Assembly (NCBI GenBank): GCA_004794785.1
Contig: SJOL01008912.1
Coordinates: 195,182-259,181, forward strand
Direction: 5' to 3'
DNA: 64,000 nt
From: Opisthorchis felineus
Lineage: Eukaryota > Platyhelminthes > Trematoda > Opisthorchiida > Opisthorchiidae
Under the pieces are notes generated by a model. It saw only the letters and a list, made by a program, of their open reading frames with translations, ran no database searches and was not told the origin of the DNA. Made by a program: the position numbers and the translations under genes. Positions 39,001 through 51,400 of the stretch are shown here, piece after piece (the first letter of the stretch is position 1; each line of letters begins with the position of its first letter).

Positions 39001-41400
39001 GTAGTTGAACGACAAATTCCAGATGAAAAGAAAAACGTATATTTGCGGTCAGATTACCTGAGGAAGGATAACATAAATGAGTTTCTACACAGTCATCAAT
39101 CTAAGTAAACAAAAATTACATTTTTTTGTTGGTAAGCCTCGCGACATATAGTTAGGTTGTTGATCCGTGGAGGCACCCGGGTCTGGGGTCGGAATGCCAA
39201 AGGTTGAATGGTACGCACACGGCTCTCTTGCGCGTGCGTTATGCTGCCTCCAGGGTGCGCAGCTGGAACTTCTCTAAATTGTTTGCTAGAACCGAGTACC
39301 AGTGGAGTATCTAATAGCTATCCCTAATTTAACTTGCTTCCGCCTTCAACACCGACATTCATGCACGTTCTTGTTACATTTTCGAAGTGTCCCGACTAGG
39401 GTTTCTGCACGTAAACGTTTCTGAACTTATTCACATTTTGCCTAACCACTGCGATACATTTGACAACGTGGTGACACTTTCCGGAAACTGTATTTCGGGG
39501 ATGTACTCACTTTTACTTGGTAGGGAATAAATACCCTTGTTTCACAGTTACATTCAGCGGGTATGAACATGGGTAACTAACCAATACAAATAATCATTTT
39601 TCTCAGCACGACAAGATATTGCTCTTTAAATCGCTTGTAATTTCCGCAACGTGAGTGGAGCGAGTGATGTCCAGCAGATTGTCCATTACTCTGCGGTTTT
39701 CTCAGTTAAGAACTTTCTTTCTTTCAGAACCGAGAACACTGGACGCGAATGCGCGGTTTAAGCGATGTGCTTCATCAAGATCAAATCAAATGTGTTAAGT
39801 TTATTGTGAACAAACAGATCACGTTCGAAGAGACTGCGTTGTGAAAATTGCGCTACATGCATGCGGCAGGCATTTGTTTACAAGTGAACAAAAGCTACAC
39901 TTGTTCCCCCGTCTTGCTCTAGGTAACTTATGGAAATGAGCTTCGTGTCTGTTTTTTAGCTCACTATAATAGCGCTACATATTTACGACCAACGTAGTTC
40001 CCAATAAACGATTTCGCGCTTTGAACTACATGTGATCCACTTAGGAAACCTGTTGAAGTTTGCTATGATTTTCCGTGTGCTGGGTACAGCAGGAGCCGTG
40101 AATTTTTGGGATTGCGGTAAGCTTTCATACATTACATGGAACATGTGCTTGCTGACCAGAATTGTGAGCTCATTGCGCACACATTTTTGAGCGCCATGGC
40201 TTATTCCACTTACTGTATATCCGGAAAGCAGGGTAGCATACTTTGTGAAATGCATTTTCCTGTGACGGCATTTTATTGCTAGTTTTGGGGCATCATTGTC
40301 GTTCGAAAACCATGAAAACATTCACCCTGTGAAGAATGATTTTTTTCCGTGGTAATCAAAATTTGTTTCCTGACAAGCGAATATGAGCTGGATTTGCAGG
40401 TTTTACGCAATTAATTGAGTGTGATATGTGGCGCCGTTGAGATGTTGGTGGTCTGCATAACGTGGGCTGATAATAAAACAAGGGCTTGCTTCACAAAATA
40501 GTGCAAATTTTGGCTGAATGAGGAACCATTTTAGAAAGCTATCTTTTCGCACGCGAAAAGTACAATCAAGATAGAATTTTCTCAGCAGTCCAACTATAAT
40601 GGACATCTGTAGTCGTTTTCCAAGTTTGGAAACCATACTGTTTTTCATCAAATTTCCTCCAAAATTCTAGTCATTTTAAACCATTCAACTAAATGTATAT
40701 ATCACTGTCGAATATACTCACATTTTCCACACTATCGTCCTTATTATCACCACCGTGTTCTCTGTTCCAGGTATATTTTTATTTCTAGGAAAACACGTGT
40801 GTGCAGGTAATTTACGCTGACGAACATCCCAATGTTTCGAGTTTTGTTTCAATTATAAAACTTTGGTGCCCTCTAGGTCTTTTGTTTCTGCAGTGCTTCG
40901 CCTACATTTTTATTGATGGATAGTATTTTAAGTAAAATAAATGTAAACGGTTCTTGCAGAAAGGGGTCCGCTTTACCCAAACGTGACAACTATTAATGAC
41001 TGCCCATTGTTCCACATTGTTTAACTTTCTCAAAATCATCGACCTGGAGATGGAAAAATCTACGTAATTTAGGTAATATTTAACAAAATTCGACAATTCG
41101 GCTGGAACCTTGCGTACATTTTGTTTCGCCCATGAAGTCCTTATGGCGCTTAAAACCATGAAATAAAAAATTGTACGCTTTAATACACATTTCGTTACAT
41201 CAGACATTTCCTTCTTCTATGTGTCCCGAACATGTAGGTTCTGTGGGAGCCAGTGTTAGTTCAATAGAAATTTCTCCGTGCAATGATGACCTTCGTTTGC
41301 AGCTAATTAACTGAATAATGTATATGATCGACCACTACTGTTATGTACTTGGCATGGTCCTGTATACCTTGTATTAATTGCACACATTTTTTTCGTACAG
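33016..41400. other. Intergenic, no assignable gene
   Basis: Open frames at 34654-35079 (plus, 142 codons, ending near a GTAAGT), 35650-35901 (plus, ATG start) and 39983-40321 (minus) were read through. None contains a recognisable motif. A possible exon after a good acceptor at 39727 was considered as a lost ML exon and not accepted. A 22-base palindromic cluster lies at 35541. Confidence 0.4.
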
Positions 41401-42431
41401 TCACGGATATCGACGCTTCACGCCCAACGGCGCAAGGTTCCCTCGGTAGTGAGCGTGTGCGCGTAAGGCTGGCGACAAATGGTGTGCGCGGCCGTATAAA
41501 TACTTCTTGACTTCTGCGAGCTGGAGAGACCTATAATCATGTATTCTCAGTCGTGGTGCCGGTTAGCGCTCGACACGTAAGTTGCTTTCAACCCTCTGAA
41601 GTTAGACATTTTTCAGGCATGTCCGCCAGATTTCGGTTAGATCATTACTGCGACTTTAGACAACGTAGCGATTCCAGTGATTTGAGGCGCAAATGTAGGC
41701 ATGGCTACGCGCTTTTATCGCAAAAATATTTTGGACGGCTAGAGATTGTGTTTGGTGCCCATTCAAGGGATGAAAACGAAGTAACTGGAGTACTCCAAGT
41801 ATCTAGAGCACGGAGATATTAGCAGAATTCTTCGATACACTGACACACATATTCCGATATTTGTCTGCTCCAAAAGATAGCCACAGCACCACACGCAGTT
41901 CTGAAACTCAAATGTGTGCGCAAGAAGCCGCAAAACTAAGTAGTTTTTGAGGTTGAATAATTTTCGAACGGATAAACGTGAAGGTTGTCTGCAAAATCTG
42001 CAGAAAATGATCTTGATGTTGGCCAAGCCGTTCAAGCAAACCATTACTGCTGTAATTACATTCTGACAGAAAATGATTGGCAGTTGTCACTTGAACCACA
42101 CGTTTCTTTGTTTCGTCAGCCAATACCTCCACACAACTTGAAAGGGTACATTATGTAGGACAAAACTGTATCTGTGTGGCTGAATAACTTGCAGTGTGCA
42201 CCACTATTGACTTTTGATACTTAAACTTATATAATTGTACACTAGTGCTCATGTTTTCCACAATGTGTGCAGTGGCTTCTTTATTACATATGTAAGGGGC
42301 ATGTGATTACCGTGAGCTAAATTGTGCATAGTTGGTAGGTTAAGTACTCCTATCTATTCCCATGTCAGGGCCGCATGCCCATTCGGTGGGAACTGGTAAA
42401 CAGAAATGGCAGCATGTTCCTATGTTTCTAA
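41401..42431 (+). pseudogene. Decayed ML/NPC2-like gene, last two exons
   Basis: Exon 3 equivalent is 41401-41576, after TCGTACAG and before GTAAGT. Exon 4 equivalent is 42369-42431, after CATGTCAG. Both keep the intron phases of the intact gene at 4504-6082. Exon 3 translates in one frame beginning LTDIDAS (intact gene LTNVDSG), with the same 31-residue length after the shared NG. Within it the fourth family cysteine is arginine, the fifth is the stop codon TGA (intact gene TGC), and the glycine, YxxxF and VP positions are kept (AGETY, HVFS, VVVP). Exon 4 reads GRMPIRWELVNRNGSMFLCF and stops, eight residues short of the intact protein. Exons 1 and 2 were not found upstream. The broken cysteine pair and two early stops mark it as a pseudogene. 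The only gene of this type nearby is the one at 4.5 kb. Confidence 0.75.
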
Positions 42432-42712
42432 TTTATGGTGCAGCTTAGGTAAACCTTACGCAAACGTCGGAAAATGAAACATGTCGCCAAAATTACTGAA
42501 TATAAAGAAACTTTGTCGTTCTGGCCTTTTGCTTTTTCTTGGGCTAACACCAACACCTGCAAACACTGAAGGAAGAAGGTTCACTGGGACAGCGTGGATG
42601 TCAGTTATTTGCACTGCACGCTTCTGGCGAAAGGGGCTGGACAATATGTGACTGAGTAACTCATAACTCATCAGGAGTACTGAGTGACAAATATTTTGCT
42701 CCAAATAATGAA

Positions 42713-42773
42713 ATATGCATATATATGCATATATGCATATGCATATATATATGCATATATATATGCATATATG
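42713..42773. repeat. ATATGCAT simple repeat
   Basis: About 60 bases made of interrupted ATATGCAT and TATA units, largely self-complementary. It is a simple repeat capable of forming hairpins and lies 280 bases downstream of the ML pseudogene. Confidence 0.85.
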
Positions 42774-42928
42774 TTATAAGTCAAAAGTTGAGATCATAAA
42801 TAAACTCCGGAAGGAACAGGATGTGGCTTGTTGTGAAAGAGGAATGGTTTAAATAAATGATGGCTTAGCACAAAATATCTCTGCTGAGGGCAGTCATTGG
42901 CTGCCAATATTTCCAAGGAATATAAAAA

Positions 42929-43399
42929 ATGGATAGCGACCTCGGTTTGCAACAAGTTTTTTCGAAAGGAGGCCAAACATGGATTGATAAAGAGGGTAAT
43001 AAATTGGTGAGTCGCATCAGCAGTTGTGTCGCACTACAATTTGATCCATTTCTTGGGATCACGAACTTTGATTTCATTGAAAGCGCCGGGTATACTTCGT
43101 TGGTATTCGCCGAAACTGTTTGCGACCTGAACTTCAGTGAGCATGATGAGGTAACTCAGTGGTCGAGAACTTTAGATATTAGGACGTACCAACAATTTGT
43201 CGGTATTGATTTGTGTTTTTTCTTCGTTCTGATACTATTGTTGACCGCGACTCTAATTTGCGCAGTTATGCGCGTGCATCACCGTCCGAAATACCCGACA
43301 GCAATCTTGGTTCTTCAATGCGGAATTCACAACTCTTATTCCGCAAAGATTGATGCAGAGAATCCTTCAAAAGACAGAACGCTGGGGCCACGTAATTGA
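42929..43399 (+). CDS. Longest ATG-started frame, possible single-pass membrane protein
   Basis: This 156-codon frame begins at an ATG with A at -3 and G at +4. It has a polar first part, then a hydrophobic stretch near residues 91-113 (VGIDLCFFFVLILLLTATLI) followed by basic residues (MRVHHRPK), the pattern of one membrane span. No family is recognised. There is no clear promoter or nearby poly(A) signal, and one such frame per window of this size can arise by chance. An internal GTGAGT at about 43007 could be a donor, which would shorten it to a first exon. I consider it a weak candidate only. Confidence 0.22.
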   Translation: MDSDLGLQQVFSKGGQTWIDKEGNKLVSRISSCVALQFDPFLGITNFDFIESAGYTSLVFAETVCDLNFSEHDEVTQWSRTLDIRTYQQFVGIDLCFFFVLILLLTATLICAVMRVHHRPKYPTAILVLQCGIHNSYSAKIDAENPSKDRTLGPRN

Positions 43400-46300
43400 C
43401 GGCGACACTTGCTGAGACAGTTAGACGTGCAAAATTCAGTTCTCGCCGTGGCAAGCACACGTCGGTTGAAACAAACAAGGGGATAAAAGTCAAGTTATTG
43501 AATGGCTATTAAGGTGTGCAATAGATATACACAACACAAAGTGGTGAGGAATTTCGGGAAGTGATTATGCAGGCACGGGGGCAAAATGCATGACTCTGGA
43601 AGCAATTCGCTATCACATTTTGCATGCTTTTGAATAAGTTGGTTTCCGCCGCAAAAACTTACAAGGCATAAAAAGAGATAGAAATATTTGGTCATATTAG
43701 GCTTTCAGCGAGCTTCCATGTCTTTACAGATGGGCTGCGTGCTTTGTCTACGCTATTTATCAGCCCACGTTCTTCTATGCCGTTTCCATTTATGGTGGCT
43801 GTACCCTTATACCGTTTATCCATCCGAGTTATTGCATTGGTTTATCAACACCATAGTTTGGGAACGATAAATACTATCAAACAGGAATAATTTGTTTTGC
43901 TCCAGAAGTCAGTGGGTTAATTAGTGCTGTAAACCCAGATTTGCGGCCCTAGTTTAATAACGTCCACCAAGTTAGAGCAATCTGTCAGCACGGAATAAAT
44001 AGCTCTTGTTTTCCAAGCAAATTTTACTACCAACTGCTTTCAAACAGGACAAAACACTACAACAACTGATGTTTATGGCCCTTTCAGGAAAAACGAGATT
44101 ATTCTGACGAAATGCGTCCCAGTTCGTGGCAGAGCGAGAAAAATATCAGTTAAGATTGTTTTACGCTAATCCTACTGGCCATGTTTTAATGAGCCGTCTG
44201 GCTGTAACATAAAAAATGACGAGAATCTGATGTTATTAAGAGGTCTCTGCATTTCCTATGACAGGTCATTTGAAATGGATTGGCAAAACGAACCTGCGCT
44301 ATACATATATGGCTACAATTCTACGCCCCTGAAGCGCCAAAATTATTTTATTCAATGGTAATTTGTTGTTCGGAACCCCGCCTTAGGTATACTTCAATAA
44401 CTCTTACTTCCCTGCCTCCATAAGGCTCATGAGACTGCAGTACGCTATACAAACAACGTAGCCCCCACAGTAAGTACCGGTGAAGCCCGGATGTTTGAAT
44501 AAACGAGGCGAAAACCCTGACATGATTGAGGGTTTGTGCTCCTGATGAGGTTCAGTAAGGCGAAAACTCCGCTACACTAAGTTGAATAAATGCAACATGA
44601 ATTTGGAAAACGCAATGGTAGCGGAAAGTAAGCGTTGCGATAAATGTTAAGTTGACATAAGGTTATATAAAAACTCCGGAAAGTTGTACCAGCAGCCAAA
44701 GTCGTAGTGCAAACAAGCCGAAAACCGAAAACATGCTGTTTGTGCCATCGTCTGTTTGTAATCAACCCAATGCTTCAAGATAGCCCCCCAAACGCAGTCT
44801 GAAGCCCCAGGCAAGGAAGTATAATCCGCACAACGATTAACTTCGCCTCTGATAATCTCCTGAAAATTTAAAAATACGTGAGGGGAACCATAACGAATTC
44901 AACGGAACCAACCTAAACTATATAAAAACACGTCATAATGGCATTTTATGCTTCGACGTAAATAATTTCGATTCAAAATTATGAACTAAAAGATACAGTT
45001 AGCAGTCCGCCAAGTCTAAATACACAACAAATGGGACATTGTAGCCACCTGCAGCTTGAATATTTGTAACTTTGTGGTAACTCATTGCTCAAGTGCTGCA
45101 AAAACGGACAATTTGCTGCCTGGAAGATAGACTTCACATAAGCTTCTCATCCAAGCCCTCAAAGATGTAGTACAGTACTCTTTCCAGCCAAATGTTCTAA
45201 CCACAGTAAAATATAGGAATTGTTACCTAACTTCGCAAAGTCGCCACAAAGTTTATCCAATGAATTTAGTGAGTAGTCAGGCTTATAGTATCCACAGTAG
45301 CTGTTAAGAAGTATGGAAATCCAGAACCCTAATGCAACATAATGCTAGACGGTAGCGAGGTACACCAATAAATTTACACTGCAGTTTCCAGCAGCACATA
45401 GCACATATATGTCATACATAAAATGAATAGTTGCAACTTGTGCGTAACGAATGACATGCTGATCAAGTACGGGGCGACATCAGCAATATATCAGTTGGTC
45501 TCGTCTAAACCCGCTACACTACGGAAACCAGAAGGTAGCAGAATTATATAGAGCCACGTTGATTTCCAAAGCGTTTATCTTTGCGGGCATTTATTGCTTG
45601 CGACAGAAGAAGCATCCTTCGTCTAAATCCCTATAAATGGAGATACCCAGAACAACCCGGAGATATGCCTCGGATGGGCGGTTTCACGGCTTAAATCATA
45701 AGCTGAATTTCTCGCAAACAACTGGGGTCAAACGATCATCAAGATATTCATGCATTCAGACAAGTCATGTTCTACATATATGGGCAAAAAATCAATCCTT
45801 TGACATTTTGAATAAAATTCCAAAATTATACTCCATGACAGGTCTATCGGGAGACAGCCTTATGTTTAAACCGAACAACCGAAGCTGTGGAAGGCATCAA
45901 AACCGCCCGGTCAAACAAAATAACAACCGAGTGACAGCATTAGACGTTAAAATAGTTGTCCAGCTAATTCCCCCGGAGAATTCATGCATAAAATAAGCCC
46001 GCTGATGATAGGCTTTTGAAAATGCAGGCTTTTTATTTGTACTCAAGTATCGATTAACAGGTTCAGGAGAACGGATGCACAAGTCTTCTTGTGCCACATT
46101 TCGTCCGCCTGTCCCGGAAAATTACCCAAAGGATTTGCTTCCATTTGCTTCCCAGCGGAAGATTCAAGTGAATCTCAGCTAAATCTTTGGTGCATATTTT
46201 TTCTTCAACTGACTATGCCTAACAACGGCGACCGCACGGTGCAGCTGGTAAGATATTCCAAATATCCCAATATGTTTCGTTTAATGGATACCACCGGTAA

Positions 46301-49110
46301 GTTGGATGAAAAGCCTTCGCGAGTCTACAGGTGGTTTCACCATTCTAGTTGCTCGTCTCATGATGCTCCTGGAAAGTCTCCAAACGGTCACAACCGTTGC
46401 CCCTCTCATACAGTTTGACTGGATTTTGCCTAAGTGTAACTGAGCTCCAAGATTCTGGCTCAACCATGTCACTCGGCAGAATAACGACCTTATTTTACGT
46501 GTATTGTGCTGTAACCCGAGTCCAAGGAGCAATGGCTGTCCGGTGATAGAAGACAAGACTTTCGGAATGTTATCCAAGCCTCATTCAAATATGCTATACG
46601 GATATCATCCATTGACGACCACGTCCGGTGCACGAAACGTTTCCCAAAATGAGGGTAAATCTAATTTACAGCGATTGTAATTTAGCGGTTATTCCGTGAC
46701 TAATTGGCGCCGCAGAAAATAATTAAGAGTGTGGATTATTCCACCGTCATCAACAGTATACAACTCCTAATAAGAAAATGATATGCAGCTGTTCAAACTG
46801 TGCAAAAGTATAATGCCTGCACGCTGCAGTATGCAATACACCTATTGTACTCGTAAACACGTATGCAACGCATAGAAAAAAGTGATAACTACAAACACGT
46901 GGTCATTTTGTCCACCAAGACACACACAAACGCTGATATGCAGCAGCACCAGGAGGCAATCAAATGTAGCACAATCCATCAAGACACGATTTTCACGTGC
47001 GGCCCATCTACACAACGCAGATTACCTTAAGAGGTTCCAAATAGTCAAGCCACTAGTGACTGTGAAATACACTTGCACTTTCTAAAATAAATCATCGGTG
47101 AGGCTTGCAATTTTTCCACACAGTGGAGAAGATTATGAACCCAATAAAAATGGCGGCTCAGACGTGTGTTTATAGGCTGTCTAGTTTTGTGTTTTGATAC
47201 GTTGCTCTTCCCAGTTTTAGCAAATCATTTGCACTTATAAATTAATGTGGTATAATTTTTTTGGCGTGTTCCCGAGAACCCCACTCTATGGTGCTTGCAG
47301 CCTGATTGGTTCAATGGCACAACTGTCTTTCTCGGAGCTTAAATAGCCAAAAACATAAAAGAACAACACGCCTCGCAACCGTGTGTTTCGACCGCATTAC
47401 TCGCAGTCACCGCATTAATAAGTGTAGTGAGGAAGGGGACCTACACTACTGCCCGGTTCATCGTGTACAGTACATGAGCCGAGTGTGATTGCGAATACCT
47501 ACCTTTTCTCGTTGGTGTCGTGCGCATGAGCTTACCGCGGAGCATAGTTTGACGTAAACAATCACATCCTGATAAAAACGTCGCATCTGATCTTAATGAG
47601 CTAATTTTTCAAACAGGGAAGTTGTTTGTCCGAGCACTTCGATTGTGCAGAAATATACAGAGGTTTTTTAGTTCAGAGGTTGTTAGTTCGCAAACTTAAT
47701 CTGATGATATTCCTTTGGCTAGCAGAGCGTTTGCAAACATTATATAAAGCTTATTTTAGGGGATTATTCCGTCAAAACCACAATAATAGCCGAATGACTG
47801 TATTTGTCAAAATCCGTCCAGTTCAGATTCAAGTTGGACCAAGTCTGATAATTCCTTGGAGACTGAACCCACCAGATGGGTCACAAAAACAGCAAAATCG
47901 GTCGTGGGCTGTCCAAGTATTTCCAGTATTCCCGCAGTGTATTACCTCTACATAATGTATGGCGATATCCCGAATGTCGCAGAAACTGAAACATGAGGCG
48001 GCATGTGGCAGCACATCCAGATGCTTACCACCATCTTAAGCGAAAGATTCAACCGGGTTCCAGGAGAGTCACCCATCAGAACCATTCTGATATGCTAGTG
48101 AGCGTGGTTATCAAAATGCATGTTCATCTCCTTATATTGGAGTATTCTCGTGGTACCAGCGAAAACCATGAATTCGTTATACACCAACGAAGAAGGAACA
48201 TATATTATTTGTGTACCCGACATAATGAAATTTATATTTTGCCATGGATAAGTCGGCGAAAATTTAATAACTTTACGCGATAGTGTAATTATTCGCTTTT
48301 TTGGTCGACTGGAAGGGACAAGCTATTGTCTTACCCCCTTAAACAAGAGTTACTTGCAGATTTCAGGCTTTCAGATGTTCCCAAGTGAGGTGTTTTCTGC
48401 GGTATATCTTGTACAATATATTGTGATTGGGCTGGTTAAGTCAGGGAGTTGAGTTAAGGATGATGCGTTCGACAATTCATGATGAAATCGGTCTAGTAGT
48501 ACCTCTAATCGAAGCGCCGTTTCATGATCAATGCCGGGTAAATTTACTTCATTTAACATATTATAATCGGCAGTGCGTCCCTCAGTCATATGCTCCGAGA
48601 GTCATATGAAACCGCCAGAAATTCCCAACATTGATTAAACATTCTGTCTTCTGCGATATAACCTGCTGACATTTTGGGGCAAGTTTGGAATTTCAATGGA
48701 GGCAGCTGTGGTTTCTGCTTTTGTTAATCTAACCGGGCATGCGCATTGCAGCCACGTTAGCTGGAATTATGAAAATGAGTGCCAGGAAAACTCCATCATG
48801 ATGGTGATAATGACTGTTGTTTCACACCCAAAGATGTGCCGACAAAGAATATAAGAACAGTCTGAAAATAACTTCAGGGTTTTCAGTGCGTCAAATTTTT
48901 CGTCAACCGCTCAAAGTATGGCACCATAACAAACGCCGGTCTTTTGCCAAGAAACCGGGAATTATCGTTCCAATGCTGCGCTTTCTTCACTGACTGCTTT
49001 CATTATGACGTTCATGCAGGCCCTTGTGCACTGATAGTGATTTAACTCAAGCCTCCTTCATGCTCCAAAAATAAGTCAAAAGAAGCCCCTAATACATTTA
49101 GGGGATCTGA
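43400..49110. other. Intergenic, no assignable gene
   Basis: Frames of 95-120 codons occur on the plus strand at 45637-45996, 46089-46418, 47626-47955 and 47993-48283. No conserved motif, paired splice sites or promoter was found for any of them. Confidence 0.45.
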
Positions 49111-49395
49111 TTCACAAAGCCAGACAAGCCACGGAGTGTGCCCTTTGGAACGCCGTCGGAGCAGAATAGCTTTGAACTATTCTGTTGTATTTTGAGATTG
49201 CATAGATTTATACGTCAAAGCACAGATGGTGATCTTCCGAAACAATTGCATAGACATTCACAATTACAGGCGCGATTGTTGTATGCTTGTTCCAGGTTCA
49301 ATTTTCACCGGCGCATTATTATCTGGTTGGTGAATCCAGTGAGGTTTCCCATATGTATCATCCTTGCTGCACGAAAACCGAACGCGCCAAACTAG
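49111..49395 (+). mobile_element. Ty3/Gypsy-like reverse transcriptase relic
   Basis: After a stop at 49108, one plus-strand frame reads FTKPDKPRSVPFGTPSEQNS, then CCILRLHRF, then STDGDLPKQLHRHSQL and ARLLYACSRFNFHRR. These match in order the Gypsy polymerase blocks TxFxTPDG...MPFGLxNAPxTF, CxxYLDDI, FSTDFxxHLxRL and LxxAGLxLNxKKCxF. The two catalytic aspartates of YLDD are lost (LHRF), so the element is dead. It lies just upstream of dispersed repeat copy B; whether both belong to one element is unknown, since copy A has no such fragment beside it. Confidence 0.5.
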
Positions 49396-49454
49396 ATGCA
49401 CATCGCCACCCGCTGTTCAGGTTGTACGTAAATAAGTTTAGGGTACTTTGCCGT

Positions 49455-50385
49455 CACGTATAGCAGCACGAAGCACTAGCTTTGCGCGAAAAAGAATGAA
49501 ACTACGTGTGACTTAGGGGTAAATTGGTGCCCACGGTTCGTAACAAAGTTCAAGGTTGCGATTCGGTCGTCTGTGAACGTGTGGGCATGCAACCGGGACC
49601 TGTAAGATGGATGTATGGCACAACGCCTCTTCCAACATAAGGGCTTGAAAAATTGATTAATGTGTGTGCTTATTCACTTAAAATTCGGTACACATTTTTA
49701 TTGAGTACATGACAATCAGAAAACGATAGGCGACCTTGGAAATGTATTTTGGTGTGTTCAGTTTCTGGCAGGGGGGCGCGATATTTTATTAAGATGGTGT
49801 GCACTATGAAAAACATCAGCAAATATTCGGAAACAAACATAAGCTGTTGCGTTACGGCACGCTAAAATGTATTCTTGCTTCATCGGAACTATAAAATATG
49901 AAGCCTGGAGCTGTCATCGTACAACATCGTTTCAAATCACCGAAGATACAAACAATTCGAGTAATAATAACTTTTATTTCTAACGAATGGGTAGCATACC
50001 TTCAGGCATGATCGTGTCTTAATAAGTATACTTGCATCGAATTTACTGCGTTGAGCAGCACAATACTCCGGGAAGCAAGTTGTTGTATCCAGTTTAAGGC
50101 TAGGTTAACATGGTCAGTAAAGGGCATTTGAGTGTGATGCTATGACCGCCTTTTTGAAACTCCAATAATTTCAGGTCATACATGCGCAACCACTGGTAAC
50201 AACCCGAAGCCCGGTCAGCCTTGTGACCGTAGTCAGAGAGATGATTCGCAGTCGGGGACCTTTACATCGGTTTGACTGCTGAAGAACTATGTTCCACGGT
50301 CTATGTCAACTGACCTGGAACATGTTCCAGGATTCTTTCAGCAATGCGTGGACTGTTACTGCCTTGGTGAGTGTAGGCAAATAAT
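49455..50385 (+). repeat. Dispersed repeat, copy B
   Basis: This is the partner of the repeat at 32158-33015, in the same orientation and clearly diverged by eye. It carries about 100 extra bases near 49965-50065, either gained here or lost from copy A. The frame beginning near 49529 gives CDSVVCERVGMQPGPV and WMYGT, aligned without gaps to copy A, but is interrupted by a TAA after PLPT. The minus-strand frame corresponding to FDEAKI in copy A is also broken here. Either coding origin is possible, and edges are approximate. Confidence 0.75.
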
Positions 50386-51400
50386 GTAAACCTCCAAGAG
50401 TTTCACCCACGGAACTGAAGAACTTTGATAATTGGCATGTCTTCCGCTCGCAACTGAACGGAAAAAGTCCTTGTATTGCAGCATTTTTCTTCATCAATTG
50501 CAATAAATTCAATGGACCGTCTCCGTGCTCATGCTTCTTAAGAGGCGCAGCTAAAAGTGGGATTAAATCCTGTCGTTTGTGAATAGTGTACGGTTGTGTT
50601 ACATTACCCTAGACTAGACAGCCAAGTTAACCTTCATACTGACTGTCATCCATTTTCTGCATTACTTTTTCTGTAACCTAGTCGCTGATCAAAATATCCT
50701 ATCAGGTGCTTGGGGCTGAAATTGTGATGGCACTGAGAGTGACCAATAACCTACCTGATGAATATTTTACCAAATGCTAAACAGTTACCTAATGTGTCGT
50801 AAATGACAGTTGGTAATTCACCTCAACATATTTTTCTTGCCAGAGAACAACCGGAGGCCCTGGTTACAAAAATAAGTTCATGACATCTTCTCATTTACTC
50901 TCTATATTAATTTTCTGGTTACCAAATTTGACCAAAGACATTTATCTCCGTGTATACTGAGCTACTCACGAACTGTTGGGCCAACTTGATAACCACTTGA
51001 CTAAAGAATTATCGTCCACCAGTTCCCCTAAATCAAGCAATATACGACTCATCCGAGAGTAGGTTGAACTGAGTACATTAATCCGGGGTGGTTCCAAAAC
51101 CAGCAACAAGGAGGTGTGAAGTGTAAATCCAGCTGTTTTGAATGAAATCGGGCAAATGTGGAACAATGGTGTCTGATTTAAGAAAGATATCAGTTGCTAA
51201 CAGGCGACAAATCCGTGTGTTTGAGCATTCCAATAGTTTCAACTAGAAAAAAACTGGTGATGATACATGCGGTAATACGAACGAATGTCTTCAGCAAATT
51301 CAGTAGTGCATCCTACTGTATTCAGCGGGTTGGTATTAAGTTTTTTTGACCGATTCGGTCGATTCATTTGTGATACATGATCGGTTAAGATACAAGGATA
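50386..51400. other. Intergenic, no assignable gene
   Basis: No motif seen. Similarity to the flank of repeat copy A fades out within the first few dozen bases. Confidence 0.4.

Noticed and set aside
39728..39840. Frame after a good CTTTCAG acceptor, considered as exon 2 of the ML pseudogene
   Set aside because: No PC...C pattern, no usable donor and no nucleotide similarity to exon 2 of the intact gene.
41496..41498. TGA as a selenocysteine codon in an ML protein
   Set aside because: The partner cysteine is replaced by arginine, the last exon ends early and the 5' exons are missing, so decay is the simpler explanation.
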